A stretch of DNA of 64,000 nt from Mucidula mucida (lineage: Eukaryota; Basidiomycota; Agaricomycetes; Agaricales; Physalacriaceae), in NCBI GenBank assembly GCA_015501055.1, contig JADNYV010000031.1, positions 62,001-126,000 of the forward strand, written 5' to 3'. Below the pieces are notes generated by a model, which worked only from the letters and a program-made list of their open reading frames with translations, did not search any database and was not told the origin of the DNA. A program made the translations under genes and the position numbers. Numbering within the stretch: position 1 is the first letter of the stretch; every line of letters starts with the position of its first letter. Shown in pieces: positions 22,260 to 33,500 of this stretch.

Positions 22260-22803
22260 ATGGCATCACACGTCGGAGTTCTTCTTGACATGTCTAACAC
22301 GCACTCTTATGTGCTGCGCGCGCGCCTCTCGCATTGTTCCCAATGGCAGGAGCACTTACACTGTCGGCGCCTCCTCAGGCTTGTCCTTGCCGTTTTCCTC
22401 CATATTCCAGTTGGGGGCACAGCCCCACTGCATGGCGGTATTCCTAAATCCGTCTACCATCACTACGATCCAAGACAGGCCTCGAATGAGACTGACGACG
22501 ACGACGTTCGCGACGGTGGGTGGGTACTTAACGGCTCTGGGACTTTTCTCCGAATTCTCATTATTCCGAAGTCTAGGGACACCCTGGGTGTCTTTGATTA
22601 TCGGATGTCTCGTTCTAGCCCTCTTCGTCGTTGCAGTCGTCGTCTGTCGTAAATACAGTCGGCCATGCCGGCAAAGGACCCGCGCTAGTGATGCTGTGCA
22701 ACATCCTCGGCCGATTCAGCCTGAGGTTGTACAGTCCATCACCATATCTCCGCCACCAGCGTATAACAGCGGAGCGCCGCTGCAGCCCCCGCCGTACGAG
22801 TAA
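22260..22803 (+). CDS. Small single-pass membrane protein with C-terminal PPxY motifs
   Basis: The model is join(22260..22515, 22577..22803), 160 aa. The ATG at 22260 follows a TATA box. The intron (GTGGGT...GTCTAG) keeps the frame. The N-terminal half is basic and partly hydrophobic (LLRLVLAVFLHIPV), then acidic (NETDDDDVRD). A strong membrane span follows (WVSLIIGCLVLALFVVAVVV) with a basic stop-transfer CRKYSR. The cytosolic tail ends in PPPAY and PPPYE. Such PPxY motifs are bound by WW domains of Rsp5/Nedd4 ubiquitin ligases, so the protein may be an adaptor for ubiquitin-dependent sorting. That role is inference. An alternative reading without the intron uses a different frame for the N-terminus. 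Confidence 0.6.
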
Positions 22804-23642
22804 CACGGGATATTACAACAAGACGATGAAGCGCGAGACATCACCCCAGTCGACGGACGGAGTTGGATGTTGTGATATCCAAAAATCCCGCGTTCACAAG
22901 ATGTAGACATTTCTAATGCCTGTAGAGCGCTTTCGTTCTGCTACTTCGATTATACTGTAATCACTTACCCGTTTGCAGCTCAAACCTGTGGCGTGGCTTC
23001 TTCGATATCGTGCTGTCCTCTGCTCCCTGCTCCTTTGTCTTGAAAAACACCAGCTCGCGCAGCACTGATATGTGATACATCCGACAGAAGAACCTGGTCA
23101 TGTTATGATATGCTTAGTGCTTCCCGCAGTCGTCTACATTCCCTCTACTTCCCCACCATACACTATTGAATGCGATGTGACGCGGCATTCATTCCCTACC
23201 GCATCTCTCAGTCCCAATATACGACTACTTGTAGTCATTGTGGCCCTTTCGGTTGCGTCTTGAACAATGTCGTTTGGTCCCAACCCTTGGCTAAATATTT
23301 GAAGAAGGAGCTCCTTCTCGCTTCTCGACCGGATAAGCTCAGAAAGTTATCCTTCATTGGCGCGACTGAAATATTGAGGTCAATACAACATGATGACCTA
23401 GATGGGCGTCACGAAGATAACTACTACATACGTTCACGAGCTACTGACCTACTGACAGCCACCTCCGTTCAAGCGTGGTCTCTTGCTAATCGTCTATTAA
23501 GTATGTCCACTCAACACATAGAACTCAAAGCGGGAATCACAGCTGACATCATGATTCATCAGAAATCGAGTGAAGGACGACTGAGAGGTACCAAAGCTCA
23601 CCGGTCTAAGTATCCGTATAATGCATTCAGACTCTAGCTATA
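22804..23642. other. Intergenic, no gene recognised
   Basis: A plus frame at 23170-23637 is open for 155 codons but shows no domain, no clear ATG context and no splice partner. Nothing else is visible. Confidence 0.3.
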
Positions 23643-24380
23643 CTATTTCGTAACATTTCCCAGTGCGCCCTCCATCAACACCTTGTCGTACTGCTGATGA
23701 AGGAAGAAGATCAAGCCGTCCATAGGTGGTTTGTCCGCTTTCCCTTCGCCTTGCCAGAACACGCTCCTGAGATGGAATTCGACAACGCCTTTCTCCGGCT
23801 TGACATCTGCAGCCATCTCGAACACGCCCTCCGACGGGCGAACACCCCGGATGCGCGGAGTGTCTCCACAACGCACGATGACACTGTCTCGCGTACGCTT
23901 GACAACCTCAAAGTGGTCGGTAACTACAGTGCCAACAGAATACGAAGACGAGCTGAGCTGCTCACGCGACCACAACTGGTCTTTCGTCTCCGGACCGTAA
24001 TATTTACGCTCAAGATAGCGCCGCTGAATTTCGAAACCTGTAGAACGAAGACTCGGCCATTGAGAGGCGAAAGCAAGCAGATAGTAGATGACATGTCCTC
24101 ACCAGGGCCCTACACCGGCACAAAACGCCGTAACGAGCGCCTGCTTGTCCTTCAAGAGTTCCGGCTTTATCTGACTGAACGGTACTGCACGCATGCAATC
24201 ATCATAGCTCGTGGGATTCTTGTTGGGATTGAATAGAGTTGCCTGTTTGGAACTAAAGAGGGGCGAGCTCGTAGGATCCATGGGTACAAAGGTATTTTTC
24301 CGCGTAACGAAGAAGAACGTGCCAATGCCAGCACTGGCACCAATGGCGGTGGTTCGCAGTATATTTCGGAGGAGGCCCAT
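23643..24380 (-). CDS. Conserved fungal protein with N-terminal membrane or mitochondrial signal
   Basis: The model is complement(join(23643..24038, 24116..24380)), about 220 aa. The donor GTGTAG joins FCA to GFEIQRRYLERKYYGP. The N-terminus (LLRNILRTTAIGASAGIGTF) is basic and hydrophobic, like a mitochondrial presequence or an anchor. Then come NPNKNPTSYDDCMRAVPFSQ, RRYLERKYYGPETKDQLWSR, a beta-rich part (GTVVTDHFEVVKRTRDSVIV, RCGDTPRIRGVRPSEGVFEM) and a C-terminal AEFGLKSVFF-like strand (EFHLRSVFWQGEG). This pattern recurs in many ascomycete and basidiomycete genomes. I know no biochemical role for it. Confidence 0.75.
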
Positions 24381-26836
24381 ACTGGTGCGCCGTGCAGGTG
24401 GGAAACGAGAAGGAGAGTCAGGCTAGAAACGAATTAGCTTGCGGCTTTATATATAGGCTGACGACGCGATGATCACACGATAGCGAAGGCGGCCCGATAA
24501 GGACACTTCCGCCGGAAGCGAAGTTGTCGGTTCGTCATTCAACAAGAAAATATGTAGTATTTTGCGAATTAGAAGCGCACTATGATAATAAGTAGTTGGC
24601 GAAATCCAATCTCAATCAAAATGAGCAGTACAAACGAATTATATGGAGCTTAAGCTTAAGGTAAATTAGCGAATGGACTCAGATGCACGTTTAATAGCGG
24701 CGCTGCCTGGCTCTACTGCTGCTGAGCGCAGGTGGGGCAGAAGCATCAATTTGGGGACCTATCATACTGCTGAGGAATACTATAGAGAGGGAAGAATATA
24801 AGGCGCACTGTATTGCTGAGGGAACGTCTTGCTGGAGTGTCAAATACAAGTCAGTGTAATACCAATACGGTTACTCATGACCCACTACTGCTGACAAGTC
24901 TTGAGGCAGCTTGGTGGCTTGCACGTCGTCGGGTGGAAGGGACTCCAGCGACACTTGGAGTTTTCGCAGTAGATCTGAAGCCCAACAATGTCAAGGTGAA
25001 AGGGGCGCGAGAATGCGGCAGTGTACCATTTCATCGGGCTAATTCAACATCAATGACAGAACGAAGACGGTCTGAAGAAGACGACATACCAGAGTCACTC
25101 TGTGACCACATTTAGTGTATACATTACGAACACTGGCAAAAGACATGAGCTTCATTGAAGTTCGAAGAAAAACCGTTCAACGTACTGGCAAAGGCAGCAC
25201 ATTTCGACTTGTGGCGCAGGTGTTCGTGTGTGTAAGATAGGCGATTGAAAAGATGTAAGGGAATGTAGAATAAGAGACCTGTGGGGATGTGGAATACCAG
25301 GCCAATCGCTTACGAGTTTTATAGCCTCGCCATTGCAGGCACACTCAACTTTACCAAGCTATGACCAACGGGACCGTATTGATAAACCCCCGACCGCCCC
25401 CTACCGTTGCGAGTACACCCTACAGCTCGGCATAGGACCATGACACTGTTTACTTGCCCAGTTATGGATCGTACTGAGATTGCGTCTCTTGAAGCCGCGG
25501 GTCAACGCAAGAAACTGCTGCGCCCAATACTGGTCTCATGAAGCCTCGTTACGACAGAAACTTTTCCGAGATATTGATTTGGTACGGAGAGCAGGAGACA
25601 GCACTACTAGTATACTACGCTGCAAATTCAGACCGTGTAGTGAGTTGTTGGGTCAACCGCATGGTTACGATAACATGACAATCGGTGTAAGTAGTTCCTG
25701 GTCCGCGACTCCCCAGATACACTAGAAGTCAGAGACTGAGAATGACAAGCTGCCGGTGAAAGCCGAGAGTCTACCGGCACCTGCCGGTATTTCATTCAGA
25801 TTCTTGAACCTCAACCATTATCTCCGCATTAGTAGGGACCTATTGCTTGGCCCCTCGTGTAGGACTTTTGCTACCGAAAGGAGGGCTTGCCATTGGTTCT
25901 CTGTCTGCGCTGCTTTCAATCGACTGCTGGAACATGCTAGTAACTCAGACTTTCAAACGTTGATCTTGCTGTGGCGGTCCGTCATCTTTATTGCATATAT
26001 CTGGGATCCAGCGCTAAAGATCTCGGTGCCGGGTGTTGCCTGCATACCCTACCACTGTATCTACCGCCTTCGAGAAACCGGACAATTTCATTTTTTGCCT
26101 GTAGCCGCTGCTAGAGCCTGACACTCCATGAGACACCTAGCTGCAGTATTGTTATTGGTAAAGTGCTCCTCTATGACAATTAATGCTCGCGCTCTTGCCC
26201 AAACGACGATGTATTAAAATCATATATCATTTGCTGTCCGGTGATCAACACTGATACAGCTGAAGCGACAACCGAGAGTTGTTCTTTCCAGCCTTTGGCG
26301 TCCTTCTCTTCAGACATACGTGCACAGCTGAATTCGATCTCAAGTCATGTAACTGTCAACTATGTAGACCATTCACATACATTTCAAGTCTAGCCCCGAA
26401 TGAACCAGTGTCTTGCACGCGCTCTCTATTGACATGCGAGTTGCCGTCTCGTTTTCCCGCAGTGTGGTACCTTTATCACGTTTGTGTACGGAAAACTGTG
26501 ACACGGAATGATTACTCGGACTTAGATGTTCGTTACTTCTGTTGACTAAAACAGTCTCACAGGTGGCTTACTCGGGAATCAGGCATCCCGCGAGCTCGGC
26601 GCCTGATGTTGTGTCAATGTTCCGTTGCCAGTCAGTAACGCCGATGATGCTGAAGGCGTAGGGACTGTTAGTAGGTTCAATCCCCTCTTCCATCTGCATT
26701 GTCAAGTGTTTACACAAATTAATCATAGGGCTCTGGACTTTTGAGGACGACCATGTCAGTTATTTCCTTCAGAAGAGGGAAGAGAACTGGCCGAATCTGG
26801 GTCTTGTCCGCAGGTCAAACGACCTGCGCTACATAC
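24381..26836. other. Gene-poor spacer beside the retroelement nest
   Basis: In 2.4 kb there are only short frames (24813-25115, 25756-26121 and 26279-26545 plus) with no domain sense. The sequence is AT-rich and irregular. It may hold decayed elements that cannot be recognised by eye. Confidence 0.35.
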
Positions 26837-27367
26837 TGTTAGCGACTGACTATAGCCACATGACTAAACCAGGTACCACAGCAAGAACTAAAGGAGAAAG
26901 CGTTCGCGTTCGTAAGACTAGGCTAGGCCAGGTGTATAAACAAGATTGGAACTAAAGTACAATGATGCTACGCTACTGCTTATATACTAGTAAGTCTGTA
27001 TTTGGGACTCCTTGTCCATATGTGTTTCCGCTAGGGTTAACTCCACACCCTTGACCCAGTGTTGTAAGCTACTAGCCCGTGAAACCATTAAATACAAGTG
27101 GTAACTGCATGTAAGTAATAATACTGAAATAACCATGTGTGCTACGAGTGTTGGTGGTGTGTATACAATAGGAAGTCTATGAGGTATCAGCATGTATGAT
27201 GTCATCCATGTGTTAGGCGTGTGTCCAACATGAGTACAGCTTCAGTAATAAAAAGGAGTATGATCGGTGACGAAACGGATGATGAAGCAGTCCGTTGGTT
27301 GATAAGACAAGGCCCCCAATAAGATATAATAAGATGTGAAAATGTGAAAATATGGCGATTCATAACA
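26837..27367 (-). repeat. 3' LTR (D) of chromovirus copy 1
   Basis: The LTR is 531 bp with TG...CA ends, in minus orientation. It joins directly to the polypurine tract (27368-27380 on the plus strand reads tcaccccctcctt), which marks it as the downstream LTR of the minus-strand element. Confidence 0.93.
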
Positions 27368-30300
27368 TCACCCCCTCCTTAAGGCGCAAGTTCCATTCTG
27401 CGCCAGAGTCGCTCCATGAGGGCTGCAGAGGGTAGCGTGACATCGAGGGGTTCGGTATCAGGCAGTGGCATGGGTTGGAATAAATGGGATGAAAACTGCG
27501 ACATAGGAACTTCAATTCGAGCAAGCGCAGGTGGCTTTGGCTTGTTCGGGTATTGTTGGTGGAAATCACTGATAGCCTCGTCGGCATTTTTGAGATTGCA
27601 TGCCGGTTCTCATGTCTGCTTGTGTGTACCATAACATTTCCAGTGAACCTTATATTGAAAACCCCCGCGGTACTTCCGGGAATTAACCACTTTCTCAACC
27701 TCCCATTCCGGTTCGGCTCCTTCCAGCACAGGTGGTGGACGCGTGTCTCGGGGTTGCGTCGGAAATTGCGGCTCGTGGTAAGGCGTCAACAGGGCCTCAT
27801 TGAACACGGGATGAATGCTTTTCCATGTGTGAGGAATCTGGAGCTTGTAAGAGCTCATCCCGACTTTCTTGATCACTTTGAACGGCCCGAAGTGTTTGTC
27901 ATTGAGCTTCTTCATTAGTCGGTCCGTACTGAGATTCGTCCCTTCCAGCCATACTTTGTCGCCTTCCTTGTACTCTACTGCCTCTGTCCGCTTCCTGTTA
28001 TAAAACTGCTTCATGTCCTCCTTTGCCTTCTTCAATGCTGACCCTACTTTGTCCCCTGTCTTCCTCATACCGTCGGCAAACTCCTGTGCAGTCTCATTTC
28101 TTGATGTCGTTTTTGGAGCGGTGCCTTTGTAGGGGTGTCTGCCCATGTCTGCAAAGAACGGAGTGACTTTGGTTCCGAGTGTACCCGATCATTGTACACA
28201 AATTTGGCAGAGGGTAACCATTCATGCCAGTCGTTCTGATGGTAATTAACAAATAACCGTAAGAAATGTTCTATCTCTTGGTTCAACCGTTCTATTTGCC
28301 CATTTGCCTGTAGATGGTACACCGTCGTGAAATTTCCTTCAATGCCCAGCAACCGGTACAACTCCTTCATGAAGCGTGAGTGATATTGCGGCCCTTGATC
28401 ATATATCATCTGTCGCGGCAATCCATGTATAGGAAAGATGTGATCGCGGTAAATACTGTAGTGTTTCGACCGCAAATTCACATAACGGGTCACAGAGGTC
28501 TTTGAAGTGAAGCTATATATACATCATAACGGGTCACGGACCACTTTGGTCAGGCACGAGCCTCCAAATAAAGAAATTTCAGGTCCCGCTATAAGCGGAA
28601 CTGTCCAAAAAAGGCAATTTAAGGGTCTGTGAAGCTGTTCGCTGTAACTTCAGACCATAATGGGTCACAGGCTGTGAAGTTACGGTCGAAACGCTACAGT
28701 ATGAGCCATGCCTTCTGACGTCAAGGTAGTGTGTGTTAGTATGATGCGTAACCGCTTTGTGAAATGGTCCACAAACGTGCTGATCACATTGTATCCTCCC
28801 GACTCCGGCAACTCGCCGATCATGTCCGTCCCAACTACCTCCCATGGCTCGCTTGGCACATCAATAGGGTGAAGAGGTGCAGCCGGCTTCGTGCAATGTG
28901 ACTTTGTAACCTGGCATTTTTGACACCCTTCCATGTATTCGCGAACGTCTTGGCTGATTCCTGGCCACCAATAGGTGCGTGTAATCAACTTGAGAGTCTT
29001 GTACCGTCCCGGATGCCCTGCAAGCTGTGCATCATGATACATTCCAATAACTTTTCCCCGCAATTCCTTGTCCTTCGGTATGTAAATACAATCTTTCCAC
29101 ATAATAAGTCCATTTTCCTTCTCTTCCCATCCTTTTTCTTTGTTTTCCAATGCTTTTTGTACGTATCTATCCTTGTTTCCTTTTCTTTGTTTGATTTTGT
29201 TAAGTAATTCGTCCTCCGGTGTATCTATTGTATGTAAAGAAAATTGAATTTGTGAAATAAAAAACTCTGGCTTGAGCAAAACAATGTTTTCGTTATCTTT
29301 TTCCCCCTTCTCAAGGCCTGTCATCCTTGACAAGGCATCAGCTTTTCCCATCGTCTTGCCCGGCTTGTGAATTATCTGTATGTCATACTCCGCCAACTCC
29401 GTAACCCATCTCGCCTGCCTCCGATTCAACTTCTGTGGCTTCCGGAAGTACTGGAGGTTTTGATGATTGGTAAATACCTCCACCGTTTCCTTTGCTCCAA
29501 GGAGATATTGTCTCCAGTCGTCAATCAAGTCCATAATTGCCATCATCTCTTTGTCGTAGATCTCATAATTGCGCTCCATTTCGTTCAGCGCACGAGACCG
29601 AAAGGCTACTAGTCTCCATTTTCCGTCAACAAACTGGGAAAGAACCGCCCCGTTCGCATAATTCGAGGAGTCCGCCTCGACTCAAAACTTGCCATCGTCG
29701 CGTGGTACAATCAGAACGGGTTCTTCTGTCATCCTCCGTTTCAACTCCTCAAACGCCTCGTGCTGCTCCATGCCCCAAACCCACTCGCCCTTCCCGGTTA
29801 GCAATGTCAATGGCTTTGCTACTCCCGCAAATCCCCGGATGAAATGTCGGTAAAAGTTGCAGAAGCCCAGGAATGACTGTACTTCCTTCTTCTTCGTTGG
29901 CTCCTTCCATTCCTTTACTACGGCCACTTTTGCCGGATCCATCTTCACTTCTCCTCCTCCAACAATCACCCCTAAGTAGTCTACTTTGTGTGCTTCAAAA
30001 CTACATTTCTTGGGTTTTAAATACAACTTATTTACTCGTAATATTTCTAATACTCGTCGTATGATATGCCTATGTTCTTCCAGCGTGTTTGTAAAGATAA
30101 GTATGTCATCCAAGTAAACTATAACATGTCCTTCATCAATCAGCTCCTTCAGAATGTGATTCATGAACGATTGGAATGTCGCCGGCGAGTTTGTAAGTCC
30201 AAAGAACATGACTGAGGGCTCGAACAGGCCTCGGTTTGTTCTAAACGCCGCTTTCCACTCATCACCTTCTTTGATCCGGATGTTATTGTAACCCCATCAG

Positions 30301-31447
30301 ACATCCATCTTTGTGAAACACTTCGCTCCCTTCAGCTTGTCGATAAGTTCTTGGATCAACGGCAAGGGATATTGGTTTTTGATCGTCATGTCATTCAATT
30401 TCCGATAATCCTGCACGGGCCGAGGACTTCCGTCCTTCTTCTTGACAAAGAAGAATGGTGACATCATGGGTGAGATTGATGGCCGTATGCGTCCCGTGCG
30501 TATGTTTTCCTCCAAGAACTTGTCTAATGCCTTCTGCTCGGATGGACTAAGGGGATAGACCTTGCAGTCAACTGGTTTGGAACCAGGCATGAGTTCTATC
30601 GCGTGATCCCAGGGTCTTCACTCCGGTAGCTTGTCAAAGTCCGCCTTACTAAATACATCGGAGAATTCCTTAATGTAAGGTGCAGCAGCGGATGAAGGCT
30701 GTTGTGATCTCAGCTTTTCACCGCTTTTGCGATAGTTGTCCCAGTCCATCCAAAACAACTGCTCTCCCTCCTCCAGCTCCTCTTCTACATCTTCTCCTTC
30801 ATCTTCTGGCGAGTCATACTCGGGTAGGTAGCCGCAACAGTCTGAGCATCAATCAAAAGTCAATGTGGATTCCGTCCAGTTGATCGTGGGGTTGTGATAT
30901 TGTAACCAATCTAGCCCCAAAAAGATACTTGTTTTGCCAAGATTGGTGACGGCCAACTCGATCTTTTCAGCGTGATCACCAATCTTCATTCGGACCTCCA
31001 CAAAACCTTTGATTGCTCCTCCCTCATTTAGGGTTCCATTCACATTGTAGACAGGGAGCTTGACCGGTAACTCCTTGATCGGGAGTCCGTTCTTCTTGAC
31101 GAATTCTTTATTGACGCAAGAACCCGTTGCTCCACTGTCAAGAAGGGCACTCATTCCCCATTCAGAGCCTGTGTGTACGCTCTCTATGGTTACTCGGAGT
31201 TTCATGTCCTGCCCCTTTGTTCCCCGGATGTACTTCCTCGACTTTTTCAACTCCGTCACAACTTCCACCCCAGCTTCCTTTGTCAATGCTCTGATCGCCA
31301 TCACCTTCTCTTCTGTCGCTTCTCTCTCTCTCCGCTCTGGCATCCATGCTCTCAAAATTCCCACTGCTCTCGGCACTTCATCCTCTCTTAGCCGTTGTGC
31401 GATCCACTCGGGCGTATTTGGCTCAAATCTTTCTTTCGCAGGTTTTG
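27368..31447 (-). pseudogene. Dead pol of chromovirus copy 1
   Basis: The frame can be followed against the intact pol of copy 2: protease (ALLDSGATGSC near 31120), reverse transcriptase with YLDDILIFT near 30110, RNase H, integrase zinc finger (GHPGRYKTLKLITRTYWWPG), integrase core (YDQGPQYHSRF) and a chromodomain with KVHWKCYGTHKQT. TGA stops occur at 30849-30851, 30618-30620, 30297-30299 and 29682-29684. At each of these copy 2 has CGA. Another TGA replaces a TGG in the chromodomain. A MITE at 28456-28699 splits the integrase core. The protein cannot be made whole. Confidence 0.9.
28456..28699. mobile_element. 244-bp MITE with TA target duplication, inside copy 1 integrase
   Basis: The insertion is absent at the same site in copy 2 (about 36350). 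The ends are inverted repeats of about 27 bp: CTGTAGTGTTTCGACCG on the left and CTGTAGCGTTTCGACCG on the right when reversed, followed by YAAMTTCACA. TA flanks both sides (28454-28455 and 28700-28701), and removing the element plus one TA restores the copy 2 sequence exactly. The interior has three copies of ATAAYGGGTCAC (near 28483, 28527 and 28660) and no coding capacity. TA duplication suggests mobilisation by a Tc1/mariner or pogo-type transposase. Confidence 0.9.
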
Positions 31448-31976
31448 TGTTATGAATCGCTATATTTTCACACTTTCACATCTTATCATATCTTATCGGG
31501 GGCCTTGTCTTATCAACCAACGGACTGTTTCATCATCTGTTTCGTCACCGATCATACCCCTTTTCATTACCGAAGCCGTACTCATGTCGGACACACGTCC
31601 AACACATGGATGACATCATACATGCCGATACCTCATGGACTCCCTATTGTATACACACCGCCGACACTCGTAGTACACATGGTTGTTTCAGTATTATTAC
31701 TTACATGCAGTTACCACTCGTATTTAATGGTTTCACGGACTAGTAGCATACAACACTGGGTCAAGGGCGTGGAGCATCCCTAGTGGAAACGCGTATGGAC
31801 AAGGAGTCTCAAACACAGACTTACTAGTATATAAGCAGTAGTGTAGTATCATTGTACTTTAGTTCCGATCTCGTTTATACACCTGGTCTAGCCTAGTCTT
31901 ACGAACGCGAACGCTTTCTTCCTTAGTTCTTGCTGTGGTACCTGGTTGAGTCTCGTGGCTTAGTCAGTCGCTAACA
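31448..31976 (+). repeat. 5' LTR (E) of chromovirus copy 2, with TATA box
   Basis: The LTR is 529 bp with TG...CA ends. A TATA box (tatataa, 31828-31834) predicts an RNA start near 31858-31862, so U3 is about 410 bp and R-U5 about 117 bp. Confidence 0.95.
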
Positions 31977-31978
31977 GA

Positions 31979-31990
31979 AGATCGGAACTA
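31979..31990 (+). promoter_or_regulatory. Self-priming primer-binding site
   Basis: AGATCGGAACTA begins 2 nt after the 5' LTR and is perfectly complementary over 12 nt to TAGTTCCGATCT at 31860-31871. That site lies about 32 bp downstream of the LTR TATA box, where the RNA 5' end is expected. In Tf1/sushi-type elements the folded-back RNA 5' end primes reverse transcription instead of a tRNA. The complementarity is seen in the sequence. Its use in priming is inferred. Confidence 0.65.
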
Positions 31991-32571
31991 CTTTCTACCA
32001 CCTACCACACATCCCTGATCGTCGATCAGCACTTCGCTGTTTGATCATCGCACATTCCCCATCCCTTTCCTGTTTACAGATCGACGGATTCCTAATTCCA
32101 GCGCACGTCCGCATACGTGTGTATTGGTCCCAGTAGCGCCGGCTAACAGTTAGAGATAACTGCCTCGGGTGCTGGAAGTAGCCGCTCTCACGAGAACAAA
32201 CTTTTGGCAGTTGCACTTCAGTGGGCGCTGTTTACGGGTCAACCCCCGTTCCCAGGAAAACTTCGGCTTACCTCACACCAGAGGGACGTCGGCTGGGCAA
32301 TTGCGAACTTGTGACGAGCTCTTGGGCTCCGTAGATACGTAGTCAGTAGTCGGTAAAATAGTGTAGACAGTTACGATACCTACCTACTTTACTTACCTTA
32401 CGATACACATCATCATTCCCCACCCTACCAAGTCCTGGATTCTATTTCAGATCTAGGCGATCCCTCCCTATTCATCCAAACCTCTATTCCCTCACCCGTT
32501 TCATCCAAATCCGCATCACCCATATCCCCACTTTCACCCTTTCACTCCCGATCCCATCACCCCGATCCATC

Positions 32572-33500
32572 ATGTCCAACGAAGCACCCGAAGCCGCTCA
32601 TCACACACCCGCTCATCACGCCGATGTCGAAATCAAAGGCCGATCCCTTGTCAACAAGCCTTATGACTATGACGGGGACAAGTCCAAGTACAAGAGCTGG
32701 TGGCGATCAATGTTCACATACATCCGTGACAAGAAGAATAACCTCACATCGGACTCCGAAAGGATTGATGTTGTTCTCTCCTACATCCGAGGAGATCACG
32801 TTGATGCATGGGTCCAGAACTACTCGGACCAGAACTTCGACGAGGAGAAGAGGAATGGACAGTCTCTTGGACTGAGTTCAAGGAGAACTTGAAGGAGCGA
32901 TTTGTGGACTCCAACCTCGCGCGAGATGCGCAAGATCAGATCGAACGGTTGCGCCAGGGGCAAGACACCGCTCAAGATTTCTTCCAGAAGTTCGAGGTCC
33001 TGCTTACTCAGGCGGAATACTCGAAGGATGACGCATTTGTTGTGCGACTTCTCGAGACCAATGTCAACGAGAAGATCATCGACCAGATCTATGGCAGCCG
33101 AGATGGGTTGCCAAAGAAGTACAAGGATTGGAAGGCACAGATCATTCAGATCGATCAGCTATGGAGAAGGCGGGCGGCGAGCAAGAGGTCCGGCATGCAG
33201 GTCCGGCCCCAAGCTCCGCAGGCGGCTACATCGAGAGTCAACCCTACGAACCCACCTCCAACGCCGATCACACGACGAGATGCTACCGGTGTTACCTATG
33301 GAGGAGCCGGCAGGCCGATGGACATCGACAACGCACGTCGAAGAGGACTTTGCTTCAGCTGTGGCGAACACGGCCACGTCAGCAGGTTCTGTCCGAAGAA
33401 GGGTCGACCCCAGACGATTCGGGGTTTATGGACCGAGATGAATGACGAGGAGAAGAAGAAGCTGGCCGAAGAGTTGGGTTTTGCGAAGCTCCCGCAGTAG
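32572..33500 (+). CDS. Gag of chromovirus copy 2, one-base frameshift
   Basis: The N-terminal part (32572 to about 32850) reads a capsid-like sequence including YDYDGDKSKYKSWWRSMFTY. A single missing base near 32843-32850 (gaggagaagagg here, gaggaagaagagg in copy 1) shifts the frame, and the rest is read in the next frame to the TAG at 33498-33500. The second part carries the capsid C-terminal region (QDTAQDFFQKFEVLLTQAEY) and a CCHC zinc knuckle (CFSCGEHGHVSRFC). The intact length would be about 309 aa, as in copy 1. The shift could be real decay or a sequencing slip in a purine run. Confidence 0.88.

Noticed and set aside
26640..26690. T-loop-like GGTTCAATCCCC, possible tRNA
   Set aside because: No matching acceptor stem, D-arm or anticodon arm can be placed around it.
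28456..28699. Retroelement intron or spacer instead of a MITE
   Set aside because: The terminal inverted repeats, TA duplication and exact empty site in copy 2 indicate a DNA-transposon insertion.
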